A stretch of 64,000 nt of DNA from Actinomadura meyerae (GCF_900188445.1 NZ_FZOR01000035.1:28645-92644); one strand, 5' to 3'. Shown: positions 42,262-51,243, numbered from the stretch's first letter. Notes: generated by a model not told the origin, from the letters alone. Made by a program: numbers and translations.

Positions 42262-42561
42262 CTAGACGGTTCCGGTCGGGTTGACGCCCGGCCCGACGGG
42301 GGCGCCGAGGGCGTCGGCGCCGGTCTCGCGCAGGCGGCGCCACCGGCCGCCGGTGGTGGTGGCGGCGCCCGGTGCCTCGGCGGGCGGTTCGTCGGGTGTG
42401 ACGGCGATATGGCAGGCCCTGGGGTCGCCGTCGTCCAGGACGCTCTTGGTGTAGTCGGGCGGCCACCGCAGCAGGATGCGGCGTCCGCAGCTGGGGCAGG
42501 CCCATTCCTCCATCCCGGATTCCTGGGTGCGGACCATCCGCATCTCGTGGGTCCTGTGCAC
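42262..42561 (-). CDS. Small protein with one Cys-x2-Cys knuckle
   Basis: This 99-residue hypothetical protein reads EEWACPSCGRRILLRWPPDY: a single zinc-ribbon half with no second pair of Cys, so it would need a partner or dimer to bind zinc. The later part is Pro/Thr/Gly-rich. The GTG start has GGAGG about 10 bases upstream. It is convergent with DUF885. I do not recognise a family. Upstream (42599-42626) is an inverted repeat that may control it. Confidence 0.6.
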   Translation of the reverse strand: MHRTHEMRMVRTQESGMEEWACPSCGRRILLRWPPDYTKSVLDDGDPRACHIAVTPDEPPAEAPGAATTTGGRWRRLRETGADALGAPVGPGVNPTGTV

Positions 42562-42598
42562 GGCGGTGGCCCCTCCTTCCGCTCTGGGCGGCGTGTGC

Positions 42599-42626
42599 GG
42601 AAATCTCCCTTGAGTGTGTGATTTCC
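42599..42626. promoter_or_regulatory. Inverted repeat GGAAATC/GATTTCC
   Basis: Perfect 7-bp arms (42599-42605 and 42620-42626) with a 14-base spacer, 38 bases before the small zinc-knuckle gene. Possible operator. Confidence 0.35.
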
Positions 42627-42676
42627 CACGTCAAAGGCGCTAAACGGGGTGGGCAAGCGTCTTTAAGGACGGGTTT

Positions 42677-43633
42677 TCACCGGGGGCCGGGGCCGTCCGG
42701 AACGCCGGTGAGGGCGCGGTGGACGGCGGCGCCGATCTCGGCGATCGCCTCGGCGGGCCGGCGCGCGAACGCGCCCCAGCCGAGGAAGCCGTGGTCCAGT
42801 CCGGTGCCGGGGACGAGGGTGACGGGGACGCCGGCGGCGCGCAGCCGCTCGGCGTGCCGCTCGGCCTGCGGGCGGAGCCGGTCGTGCTCGGCGGTGGCGA
42901 TGACGGCCGGGGGCAGGCCGGCGGGGTCGGGGTCCAGCAGCGGGGAGACGTCGGGGCGGGTGCGGTCGGTGCCGCGCAGGTAGGCGCGCAGGGCGCGGTC
43001 CACGCCGTCGCGGGGCGGGGCGAGGCCGTCGGGGTCGGGCAGCGGCGGCGGCACCTCGCGCAGGTCCAGCGCCGGGTACAGCAGGACCTGCAGGACGGGC
43101 CGGTCCGGTCCGGCGGCGCGCAGGACCCCGGCGGCCGCGGCGGCGAGCTGCCCGCCCGCGCTGTCGCCGGCGACCCCGATGCGGCGCGGGTCCAGGCCGA
43201 GCGCGGCGGCGTGGCGGACGGTCCAGCGGACGGCGGCGACGGTGTCGTCGAGCGCGGCGGGGAACGGGTCCTCGGGCGGGCGCCGGTACCCGACCGACAG
43301 CCACGCGACGCCGCTGGCGGCGGCCAGGGCGCGCACGACCGGGTCGTAGGAGTCGACGTCGCCGAGCACCCAGCCGCCGCCGTGCAGGTACACCAGCGCG
43401 GGGGCGGGGCCGTCCCAGGCGGGCCGGTAGAGCCGGGCGGGCAGCGGCCCGGCGGGGCCGTCCACGGCCAGGTCGGTCACGGCTCCGGCGGGCGGGCGCG
43501 GGGAGCGGGCGAGGTCGGCGGCGTGCGCGCGGCGCGCCGCCTCGACACCGTCACCCGCCTCGTCGCCGTCGGTGCCGTCTTCGGCGAGGCGGCGGCGCAG
43601 GAACGCCAGGTACTCCGGATCGCGGCCCGTCAC
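42677..43633 (-). CDS. Alpha/beta hydrolase, hormone-sensitive-lipase family
   Basis: This 318-residue esterase has oxyanion motif H-G-G-G (VYLHGGGWVLGDVDSYD, residues about 82-98), nucleophile elbow G-D-S-A-G-G (GVAGDSAGGQLAAAAAG, about 152-168), acid near TAEHDRLRPQAERHAERL and His in GTGLDHGFLGWGAFARR. It would hydrolyse short acyl esters in the cytoplasm. GTG 43633 is the start. It is divergent from the erm leader. Confidence 0.93.
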   Translation of the reverse strand: MTGRDPEYLAFLRRRLAEDGTDGDEAGDGVEAARRAHAADLARSPRPPAGAVTDLAVDGPAGPLPARLYRPAWDGPAPALVYLHGGGWVLGDVDSYDPVVRALAAASGVAWLSVGYRRPPEDPFPAALDDTVAAVRWTVRHAAALGLDPRRIGVAGDSAGGQLAAAAAGVLRAAGPDRPVLQVLLYPALDLREVPPPLPDPDGLAPPRDGVDRALRAYLRGTDRTRPDVSPLLDPDPAGLPPAVIATAEHDRLRPQAERHAERLRAAGVPVTLVPGTGLDHGFLGWGAFARRPAEAIAEIGAAVHRALTGVPDGPGPR

Positions 43634-43694
43634 ACCGCGCAGCCTACGGCCCGGCGGGCGGGGCGGGCGGGTGGCGGGCCGGGAGGAAAACCTG

Positions 43695-43724
43695 TTGGGG
43701 GCGGACGTCGCGGGTTACTAGGAT
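43695..43724 (+). promoter_or_regulatory. Leaderless promoter of the erm leader ORF
   Basis: -35 TTGGGG (43695-43700), 18-base spacer, -10 TAGGAT (43719-43724), then 7 bases to ATG 43732. Confidence 0.6.
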
Positions 43725-43731
43725 CGGGCGC

Positions 43732-43836
43732 ATGTGTGCCGTCACTGACAGCGCGGCGCGGGTGATGGCCGCAGCCGCCTACGTCCGGCTCCGCGGCCGC
43801 CGCCCCGTCCTGGACCCGCGGGTGCGCGCCGCCTGA
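43732..43836 (+). CDS. 34-residue leader peptide upstream of erm, with Arg-Leu-Arg
   Basis: The ORF MCAVTDSAARVMAAAAYVRL... continues with R-G-R-R-P and ends in RAA. It starts at the first base of a predicted leaderless mRNA and stops 85 bases before the methyltransferase start. Residues 19-21 are Arg-Leu-Arg, the motif at which ribosomes stall with macrolides in ErmD-type leaders. CCTGGAC in its coding region (43809-43815) is complementary to GTCCAGG (43907-43913) next to the erm ribosome site. It is most likely a regulatory leader peptide. Confidence 0.6.
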   Translation: MCAVTDSAARVMAAAAYVRLRGRRPVLDPRVRAA

Positions 43837-43921
43837 TCTCTCCGCCGCCGTGCGGTGCCGTTCCGCGGTGCCGCGGCCGCGGCGAGCGCGCGCGAGCGCA
43901 CCGGCCGTCCAGGGCACGCCG

Positions 43922-44866
43922 ATGCCCCTGACGATCCTGGGCGGGCTCCGCCGCGCATCCCGGCACCCCGTGCTCCGGCACCCCGTGCTTCCGCGCCGTG
44001 TTCTGCCGCGCCGCACCGCCGTGTGCGCGCGTGCGGCCCGCCCGCCGGCCCGCCGTGGCCGGGAGCCGAGGACGGCCGCCATCACTTCCCGAAACCGATC
44101 CACCGCTCGCGGGCGCGCGCGCCGCGAGCTGTCCCAGAACTTCCTCGCCGACCCGGGCGTCATCGCCCGGTACGCCCGGCTGGCCGCGCCCGGCGGGCTG
44201 GTCGTGGAGGCCGGCGCGGGCGACGGCCGCATCACCGCCGCGCTCGCCGCGCGCGCCGACCGGGTCATCGCCTACGAGATCGACCCGGTGCACGCGGCGC
44301 GGCTGCGGCGCCGCGGGCTGCCGGGCGTGGTCTGCGTGACCGGCGACTTCCTGGCCGCGCGCCCGCCGCGCGAGCCGTTCCGGCTGGCCGGGAACATCCC
44401 CTACGCGGCGACGTCGGCGATCGTGGCGTGGGCGCTGGAGGCGCCGTCGCTGCGGGCGGCGACGCTGATCACGCAGCGGGAGTACGCGCGCAAGCGCACC
44501 GGCGACTACGGCCGGTGGAGCCTGCTGACGGTCCGGACGTGGCCGCGGTTCGCGTGGCGGCTGGGCGAGCGCATCCCCGCCGACCGGTTCCGGCCGGTGC
44601 CGCGGGTGGACTCGGCCGTGCTGCACCTGGAGCGGCGGCCCCGGCCGCTGCTTCCCCCGGCGGCGATGCCGGCGTACGCGCGGTGCGTGGAGCTGGGGTT
44701 CACCGGCCGGGGCGGCACCCTGCACGCCTCGCTGCGGTCGGCGTATCCGCGGCGGCGGGTGGACGCGGCGTTCCGCGCCGCGGGGCTGCCCCGCGGCGCG
44801 GTGGTCGGTCACGTCCACCCGGACCGGTGGCTCGACCTGGTGCGCGTGCTGCACGGGCTGGAGTGA
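43922..44866 (+). CDS. erm: Erm-type 23S rRNA adenine-N6 methyltransferase
   Basis: The enzyme would methylate A2058 of 23S rRNA, giving resistance to macrolides, lincosamides and streptogramin B. The core holds RRELSQNFLADPGVIARYARLA, the SAM loop VVEAGAGDGRITAALAAR, AYEIDPVHAARL, CVTGDFLA, catalytic NIPYAATSAIVAWALEAP and the Erm-specific QREYARKRTGDYGRWSLLTVRTWPRF, which separates it from KsgA. The N-terminal about 55 residues (314 total) are basic and repeat-derived (HPVLRHPVLPRRVLPRR). The start is uncertain: ATG 43922 has AGGG 7 bases upstream, GTG 44021 is another option. Expression is probably induced through the leader peptide. Confidence 0.88.
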   Translation: MPLTILGGLRRASRHPVLRHPVLPRRVLPRRTAVCARAARPPARRGREPRTAAITSRNRSTARGRARRELSQNFLADPGVIARYARLAAPGGLVVEAGAGDGRITAALAARADRVIAYEIDPVHAARLRRRGLPGVVCVTGDFLAARPPREPFRLAGNIPYAATSAIVAWALEAPSLRAATLITQREYARKRTGDYGRWSLLTVRTWPRFAWRLGERIPADRFRPVPRVDSAVLHLERRPRPLLPPAAMPAYARCVELGFTGRGGTLHASLRSAYPRRRVDAAFRAAGLPRGAVVGHVHPDRWLDLVRVLHGLE

Positions 44867-45027
44867 CCGGCCGCCGGGAACGCAGGGCTCGGGGACGCGG
44901 GCGGGGGAGCGACGGGGGGACGGCGCGGGCCGGGATAAATGCGTTGCGGCCGCGGCGCGGCGGGGCAGGCTGATCAGGCGGCCGCTCCGGCGGGCGCCGC
45001 GGCGGCGCACCGGGCCGCCATCCCCCC

Positions 45028-45044
45028 GCGGGTTCGATTCCCGC
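45028..45044 (+). other. tRNA T-arm-like sequence without a tRNA
   Basis: GCGGG-TTCGATT-CCCGC has the exact T-arm form (GGTTCGANTCC consensus). It is followed by CGGCGTCTCCG like an acceptor 3' strand, but no matching 5' half (GGAGACG type) occurs within tRNA distance. It may be a remnant or attachment scar. The rest of the 231-base gap 44867-45097 shows only GC-rich hairpins. Confidence 0.3.
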
Positions 45045-45097
45045 CGGCGTCTCCGATCCCGTCCCCGCTGTCACCCTGGGGGCGGGATCCCGCGCGC

Positions 45098-45823
45098 TCA
45101 GGGGGCGGCGGGCAGGGCGCCGGCGATGCAGTCCAGGACGCGGTCCAGGCCGTAGCGGAACTGCTCGTCGGCGGTCATGTGGGGCAGCCGCGCGTCGAGG
45201 ACGAGGCGCTCGAACATCGGGTACCGGCCGCTGGCGAGCAGCTCGCGGACGTAGGGGCCGCTGCGCATCATCCAGCGCTCGGGGGTCATGCCGCTGTCGC
45301 GGGTCTCGCGGGACCAGTCGATCTCGCTGCGGACGGCGCGCTCGACGTAGCCGTTGAGCATGTCCAGCAGGACCATCATGTCGTCGACGGGGATCCCGAC
45401 GTCCAGGGCGCCGAAGGCGAACTCCAGCATCCGCAGCCGGTTGGGGCCCATGGTGGCGCGGGTCCGGTGCAGGCCGGCGAGCCACGGGTGGCGCAGCCAC
45501 ACCCGGCGGGTGGCGCTGGCCAGCCGGGCCAGGTCGGCGCGCCAGTCGCCGGTGGGCCGCTCGGGCAGGTCCATCTCCAGCAGGACGTGGTCGTCCATCA
45601 GGTCGAGCAGGTCGTCGCGGGAGGGGACGTAGCGGTACAGCGACATGGCGCCGGTGCCGAGCTCGGCGGCGATGCGGCGCATGGAGGCGGCCTCCAGCCC
45701 GTCGGCGTCGGCGATGCGGATCGCCGCCTCGGTGATCTGGGCGCGGCTGTAGGCGGGGCGGGGGCCCCGGCCCTGCCGCTCCGGGACCGACCAGATGCTG
45801 ACGTGCTGCTCGCCGGCTGCCAC
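45098..45823 (-). CDS. TetR family repressor
   Basis: The 241-residue repressor has the N-terminal helix-turn-helix (residues about 25-70: RAQITEAAIRIADADGLEAASMRRIAAELGTGAMSLYRYVPSRDDLL) and a Tet-repressor-type C-terminal ligand domain. The GTG start follows GAGGAGG. It is divergent from the drrAB-like pair across a 96-base gap with two matching operator sites, so it almost certainly represses the exporter and itself. Confidence 0.95.
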   Translation of the reverse strand: MAAGEQHVSIWSVPERQGRGPRPAYSRAQITEAAIRIADADGLEAASMRRIAAELGTGAMSLYRYVPSRDDLLDLMDDHVLLEMDLPERPTGDWRADLARLASATRRVWLRHPWLAGLHRTRATMGPNRLRMLEFAFGALDVGIPVDDMMVLLDMLNGYVERAVRSEIDWSRETRDSGMTPERWMMRSGPYVRELLASGRYPMFERLVLDARLPHMTADEQFRYGLDRVLDCIAGALPAAP

Positions 45824-45857
45824 CGAACCTCCTCGCGGGTCGTACCGAGCATCCTAG

Positions 45858-45909
45858 TTGCGTACGACGTACCCAGTTGTCTACCGTGAGATGCGTACAC
45901 CGTACCCAG
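45858..45909. promoter_or_regulatory. Twin TetR operators and drrA-like promoter
   Basis: Two near-identical partly palindromic 19-mers, TTGCGTACGACGTACCCAG (45858-45876) and ATGCGTACACCGTACCCAG (45891-45909), are centred 33 bp apart, three helical turns. Between and over them lies a plus-strand promoter: -35 TTGCGT (45858-45863), 18-base spacer, -10 TACCGT (45882-45887). Repressor binding would cover both elements. Confidence 0.7.
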
Positions 45910-45919
45910 AGGAGTTGCC

Positions 45920-46920
<1,001 letters not shown>

Positions 46921-46924
<4 letters not shown>

Positions 46925-47766
46925 CCGCCCTCACCGCCCCCGCCCCGCCCGCGGCGCCCGCCGACCGCGCCGCACGGATCCGCTGGGCCGTCGCCGACGG
47001 CCTCACCCTCATCGGCCGCGAACTGTCGCGGATCCGCCAGGAACCCGGCGAGCTCATCGCCGCGCTGATCTTCCCCGCCGTCATGGTCGTGCTGTTCGGC
47101 TACGTGTTCGGCAGCGCCATCGCCGTCCCCGGCGGCGGCGACTACCGCGAATACCTGATGCCCGGCCTGTTCGCCATGGTCACCTTCACCTCCACCATGG
47201 CCGTCACCCTGCGCGTGGCCACCGACGCCTCCCGCGGCGTCATGGACCGGTTCCGCTCCATGCCCATGGCCCGCTCCGCCGTCCCGTTCGGGCAGACCGG
47301 CGCCGAGATCCTCCACGGCGTCCTCGGCATGCTCATCATGGCCGCCGCCGGCCTCCTCGTCGGATGGCGCGCCCACAACGGCCTGTGGTCCACCCTGGAG
47401 GCGTTCGCGCTGCTGGCCCTCATGCGGTACGCGCTCAGCTGGGCCGGCTGCTACCTCGGCCTGGTCGTCCGCAACGAGCAGACCGCCGACCAGCTCATCC
47501 CGCTGGTGTTCCCGGTCACCATGCTGTCCAACTCCTTCGTCCCCACCGGCGGCATGCCCGCACCGCTGCGGATCATCGCCGAATGGAACCCCGTCAGCGC
47601 CCTCACCGGCGCCTGCCGCGACCTGTTCGGCAACCCCGGCGCACCCGCCGCCGGCACCGCCTGGCCCCTCGCCCACCCCGTCGCCGCCACCCTCGGCTGG
47701 GCGCTGCTCCTGCTGGCGGTGTTCGTCCCGCTGTCGGTGCGCACCTACCGCCGCCGCGGCCGCTGA
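46921..47766 (+). CDS. DrrB-type ABC-2 permease
   Basis: The 281-residue membrane partner of the ATPase has six predicted helices and the DrrB-like segments PGELIAALIFPAVMVVLFGYVFGSAI, EYLMPGLFAMVTFTSTMAVTL, VMDRFRSMPMARSAVPFG and LSNSFVPTGGMPAPLRIIAEWNPVSALTGACR. Together they would export hydrophobic drugs. It ends before a strong terminator. Confidence 0.93.
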
Positions 47767-47801
47767 ACCCCCGGCGACCGCGGACTCCCAGCGACCGCGG
47801 A

Positions 47802-47840
47802 CCCGCGGCCCGCGGCGGACACCCCGCCGCGGGCCGCGGG
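47802..47840. terminator. Bidirectional hairpin terminator after the drrAB-like pair
   Basis: A perfect 17-bp stem (47802-47818 with 47824-47840) with loop ACACC lies between convergent genes. A direct repeat GCGACCGCGGAC occurs twice just before it. Confidence 0.85.
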
Positions 47841-47845
47841 CGCAC

Positions 47846-48379
47846 TCACACCCCGAACGGCGCCGGGTACCGCACCGTCCCCGACGGGACCGGGCCCGGC
47901 CCGTCCAGCACCAGCGCCATCAGCGCCTCGTCCGGCACCTCGAACGCCACGCCCACGCCCAGCGCCGACGCCCGCCCGAACCCGAACCGCGGGTAGTACT
48001 CCGGATGCCCGAGCACCACCACCAGCCGCTCACCGCCGGACGCCGCGCGCCGCGCCGCCTCCGCCAGCACCGCCCGGACGACCGCGCCGCCCGCACCGCG
48101 CCGCTGCCACCGCGGCGCCACCGCCACCGGAGCCAGTGCCAGCGCCGCACCCCCGCCGGGCCCGGCCGGGTCGCCGACGTGGCAGCGGGTCGCCAGCGCG
48201 TACCCCGCGATCCGCCCGTCCGGGTCCTCGGCCACCATCGACAGGCCCGGAATCCACGCCGCGTCACCGCGCAGCGCGTCCACCAGGTCGGCGTCGATGG
48301 GCGTGGGGAACGCCGCCGCCACCACCGCGCGAACCTGCGCCGCGTCACCGGGCCCCTCGGGCCTCGTCGTCCACATCAT
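47846..48379 (-). CDS. GNAT family N-acetyltransferase
   Basis: The 177-residue protein has a GNAT fold: VAPRWQRRGAGGAVVRAVLAEA is the acetyl-CoA loop (Q/R-x-x-G-x-G/A) at about residues 93-114, and VLGHPEYYPRFGFGRASALGV is the C-terminal hallmark of the YhbS-like subgroup. The substrate is unknown. Its ATG overlaps the RsgA stop by 4 bases. Confidence 0.9.
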   Translation of the reverse strand: MMWTTRPEGPGDAAQVRAVVAAAFPTPIDADLVDALRGDAAWIPGLSMVAEDPDGRIAGYALATRCHVGDPAGPGGGAALALAPVAVAPRWQRRGAGGAVVRAVLAEAARRAASGGERLVVVLGHPEYYPRFGFGRASALGVGVAFEVPDEALMALVLDGPGPVPSGTVRYPAPFGV

Positions 48380-49491
48380 CGGTCCCGCCCCCGCTCCCGG
48401 TACATCCGCCGCTGCTCCTTCTTGATCGTTTTCCATCGGTTCTCGTGTTCGGCGCGCAGCCGCGCGTCGCTGCGCGAGGCCGCCCACGCGTTCTCGCGCA
48501 GCAGCCGCCGGTAGCTGTCGAGGCGGCGCCGCGGCAGCGTCCCGTCCTCGACCGCCGCCAGCACCGCGCAGCCCGGCTCGGTCTCGTGCGCGCAGTCGGC
48601 GAACCGGCACCCGGCGGCCAGCTCCTCCACGTCGGCGAACGTGCGCTCCAGCCCGGCCGACGCCTCGACCAGCCCGACGCCGCGCAGCCCCGGCGTGTCG
48701 ATCAGGACGCCGCCGCCCGGCAGCGGCAGCAGCTCCCGCCGCACCGTGGTGTGCCGGCCCTTGCCGTCGGCGGCGCGGACCGCGCCCGTCGCCAGCGCGT
48801 CCGCGCCCAGCAGCGCGTTGCCCAGCGTGGACTTGCCCGCGCCCGACGGCCCGACCAGCACCACCGTCCCCGACAGGACGGCCCGGACCGCCTCGACGCC
48901 GTCGCCGGTCGCGGCGCTGCACGCCACCACCGGCACGCCCGGCGCCGCCGCCGCGGCGTCGGCCTCGGCCGCGGCGGTGTCCGCGACCTGGTCGGCCTTG
49001 GTCAGCACCACCACCGGCCGGGCGCCGCTCTCCCAGGCCAGCGCCACCAGCCGCTCGATCCGGCCCGGCGCCGGCCGGGCCGCCAGCGACACCGCGACCG
49101 CGACGGTGTCGACGTTGGCGGCCAGCACCTGGCCGCGCGAATCACGCCCCGCCGACGCCCGCGCGATCGCGGTCCGGCGCGGCAGCAGCGCCGCCACGAC
49201 CGGGCGGCCGCCCGGGCCGCCGGGGCGCAGCGCCGCCCAGTCGCCCGTGCACGGCACCGGACCGCCGTCCGGCCCGGCCGCCGACGACGACGCCCGCGGC
49301 ACCGACGCCCTGACCGGGCCGTCCTCGGTGACCGCGTCGCACAGGCCGCGGTCGACCGCGGCCACGCGCGCGGGCACCAGACCCGCCGCGCGATGAGAAG
49401 TGAACTCGTTCTCCAGGTCCTCGTCCCAGCCGTAGGCGGCAAGAGGGGACGAGTCCGCGAATGCGGAGGACAATGCAGTGGAACCCTTCAC
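48376..49491 (-). CDS. rsgA: Ribosome small-subunit-dependent GTPase A
   Basis: The 371-residue circularly permuted GTPase acts in late 30S assembly. It has an N-terminal OB fold (VPARVAAVDRGLCDAVTEDGPVRA), the permuted order G4 (VLTKADQV), G5 (ACSAATGDGV), G1 (VGPSGAGKSTLGNALL), G3 (DTPGLRGVGL), and a C-terminal zinc site (CRFADCAHETEPGCAV). The tail WKTIKKEQRRMYRERGRDR is basic. Start is uncertain: GTG 49491 or GTG 49521, neither with a clear ribosome site. Confidence 0.94.
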   Translation of the reverse strand: MKGSTALSSAFADSSPLAAYGWDEDLENEFTSHRAAGLVPARVAAVDRGLCDAVTEDGPVRASVPRASSSAAGPDGGPVPCTGDWAALRPGGPGGRPVVAALLPRRTAIARASAGRDSRGQVLAANVDTVAVAVSLAARPAPGRIERLVALAWESGARPVVVLTKADQVADTAAAEADAAAAAPGVPVVACSAATGDGVEAVRAVLSGTVVLVGPSGAGKSTLGNALLGADALATGAVRAADGKGRHTTVRRELLPLPGGGVLIDTPGLRGVGLVEASAGLERTFADVEELAAGCRFADCAHETEPGCAVLAAVEDGTLPRRRLDSYRRLLRENAWAASRSDARLRAEHENRWKTIKKEQRRMYRERGRDR

Positions 49492-49573
49492 GTGAGATTC
49501 AGGGCCCCGGCGTGCGGACACCGCGAAGCGGCGAGACGCGCGATCACGGGATCAGAGCGGGATCAGATCCGGC

Positions 49574-49642
49574 TCAGCCGGCGGCCCTGGGGATGGGGAC
49601 GGGCTGGATGCTGCGGGCAGCAGCCACCGCGGCGACGGCCAT
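49574..49642 (-). CDS. Possible 22-residue small ORF upstream of rsgA
   Basis: ATG 49642 has AGGAGG 9 bases upstream, the best ribosome site in this region, and opens MAVAAVAAARSIQPVPIPRA. The stop lies about 80 bases before the rsgA start. It may be a leader or small membrane-active peptide, or chance. The rest of the 49492-49815 gap shows only the promoter region of the next gene. Confidence 0.3.
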   Translation of the reverse strand: MAVAAVAAARSIQPVPIPRAAG

Positions 49643-49815
49643 ACATCCCCACCTCCTCACGCTCACGCGCGACGCTACCGCCCCCGCCCCGCACCGCGCC
49701 ACCGGTTTTCCGGCCCGGCTCCACCGCCCGGCCCGTACCGGCCCGGCGCATCCGCGGCGGTCGGCGGGACGGGCACCGGCCCGCGCCGGTTATGGTGAAT
49801 TCGGGGCGGATCGCG

Positions 49816-51159
49816 ATGAGGGGCGTGGCCGTGGACGACACAGACCGGCTGAACGGCAAGGACCACGACGGCGAGGACCCGGACCGCGGGAATCCGGGCG
49901 GCGGGCACCGGGACCGCGACCGCACCGGCCCGCCCGGGCGGGCCGGACGCGCCGACAGCGCCGCCGCGCGGCGGCTGGAGGAGGTCTTCGACGCGCTCGC
50001 GCCCGCCGCCGAGTCCGCGGCGCGGCTGGCCGCGCAGGCCGGCGACCCCTTCCGCACCGCCGCCCGGGACGCCGCCGCGCTCGCCGCCGACCGCATCCTG
50101 GAGCAGGCGTCCGGCACCCCCGCCATGCGCGCGATCGAGAACGCCGCGCGGGAGGCCGCCGTCCGCGCCGCGCGCGGCGCCGCCGAACGCGCCGTCACCG
50201 AGGCCCGCGCCGCCGCCGCGGCCAACCCCGCCACCGCCGGCGCGTTCGAGGCCGCCACCGCCGCGATGACCCTCGCCGAACAGGCCGTGCGGCACCCCGC
50301 CGCGGCCGCCGCGCGCCGCTTCGCCGTCCGCAGCCCGCTGGCCCGCGACCTGGCCGAGGCCGCCCGCGACCTGGCCGGGCGGACCGCGTCCGCGCCCGCC
50401 GTGCAGATCGCCACCCGGGCCGTCGTGGACGCCGCGATCGACACCGCCGCCGACGCCGCGACCGAGGCCGCGATGACCGCCGGCCGCGACATCGTCACCC
50501 GGGTCGTCCGCGACACCGCCGAGCAGGCCGCCCGCGACCTGGCCGCCGCGCTGCGCGACACCGCCCGCGAGACCGGGCTGGCCGCCGAACTGGGCCCGCT
50601 CGCCGCCCGCGCCGCCGGATCCGGGACCGTCCGCGCCGCCGCCGACCTGCTCACCGCCGCCGCCGGCAGCCAGCTCGCCCGCACCGCCCGCGACCTGGCC
50701 GCCCGCGCCGCGACCCGCGCCGCCTCCGCCGCGATGGAGGCCGCCCTGCGCGAAGTGCTGCGCGACGCCCTCCGGCTCGCCATGCGCGAGCGGCTGCGCG
50801 GCATGATCCTGGAGATCTCCCGCGACATCGTCGTCGACGTCGCCAAGACGACCTGGACCACCGCCACCCGCCCCGCCGCCACCACCGCCACGGCGTCCGG
50901 GAAGGTCGAGGAGACGGGGAAGGCCGGGGAGACGACCGTCGTCACCGCGACCGTGGTCGTCGAGACCGCACCCGCCCCCGAAGACACCGCCCCCCGAACC
51001 GAGGCCCCCGAGACCCCGGCCCCCGAGCCGCCGGCCCCCGAGCCGCCGGCCGGGCGGCCGCCCGCCGAGCGGGCCCGCGACGCGCAGGCCCGCGATGGCG
51101 GCGACGTGTGGGCCGAGGTGACCGCCGAAAGCGCGGCCGACCGCCCGCCGCACGCCTGA
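49816..51159 (+). CDS. Alanine-rich helical protein of unknown function
   Basis: I do not recognise this 447-residue protein. Residues 1-45 are charged and disordered. Residues about 46-345 are nearly continuous amphipathic helix, about one-third Ala, with Arg, Asp, Glu and Thr spaced in 11-like or heptad-like periods (ARDAAALAADRILEQA, AAREAAVRAARGAAERA). A basic segment (LRLAMRERLRGMILEISRDIVVDVAK) follows, then a Pro/Glu tail (about 390-425). There is no signal peptide or membrane helix. Such composition recalls phasins, LEA or apolipoprotein-like surface binders, but that is inference. TATGGT at 49793-49798 may be the -10. GTG 49831 with AGGGG upstream is an alternative start. Confidence 0.6.
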   Translation: MRGVAVDDTDRLNGKDHDGEDPDRGNPGGGHRDRDRTGPPGRAGRADSAAARRLEEVFDALAPAAESAARLAAQAGDPFRTAARDAAALAADRILEQASGTPAMRAIENAAREAAVRAARGAAERAVTEARAAAAANPATAGAFEAATAAMTLAEQAVRHPAAAAARRFAVRSPLARDLAEAARDLAGRTASAPAVQIATRAVVDAAIDTAADAATEAAMTAGRDIVTRVVRDTAEQAARDLAAALRDTARETGLAAELGPLAARAAGSGTVRAAADLLTAAAGSQLARTARDLAARAATRAASAAMEAALREVLRDALRLAMRERLRGMILEISRDIVVDVAKTTWTTATRPAATTATASGKVEETGKAGETTVVTATVVVETAPAPEDTAPRTEAPETPAPEPPAPEPPAGRPPAERARDAQARDGGDVWAEVTAESAADRPPHA

Positions 51160-51177
51160 ACCGCCGCTCAGAAGATC

Positions 51178-51194
51178 CTGAGAGAACCATGAGA
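51178..51194. promoter_or_regulatory. Direct repeat CTGAGA-N5-ATGAGA upstream of the two-component genes
   Basis: Two half-sites with 11-bp spacing, as bound by tandem OmpR-type regulators. The other strand reads TCTCAT-N5-TCTCAG. A similar pair lies before the glycosyltransferase gene (53514-53530). The -35 region of the response-regulator promoter is just downstream. Confidence 0.45.
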
Positions 51195-51231
51195 AACCAC
51201 CGCCGGTGCACGGGCCGCCACCGGCGCTGTC

Positions 51232-51237
51232 TACCGT
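51232..51237 (+). promoter_or_regulatory. -10 element of the response-regulator gene
   Basis: TACCGT, 6 bases before ATG 51244, predicts a leaderless mRNA. The same TGTCTACCGTGAG string occurs in the drrA-like promoter at 45879. Confidence 0.5.
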
Positions 51238-51243
51238 GAGTGC

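Noticed and set aside
38805..42656. Very long open frames on the minus strand opposite DUF885 and neighbours (over 1200 codons)
   Set aside because: They are artefacts of GC-biased third positions. They are Pro/Arg-rich, lack domains, and lie opposite well-supported genes.
44890..45056. Selenocysteine tRNA or tmRNA at the T-arm sequence
   Set aside because: Acceptor plus T-stem would be 15 bp, too long, and no matching 5' half or tag-coding region exists; the space upstream is the erm gene.
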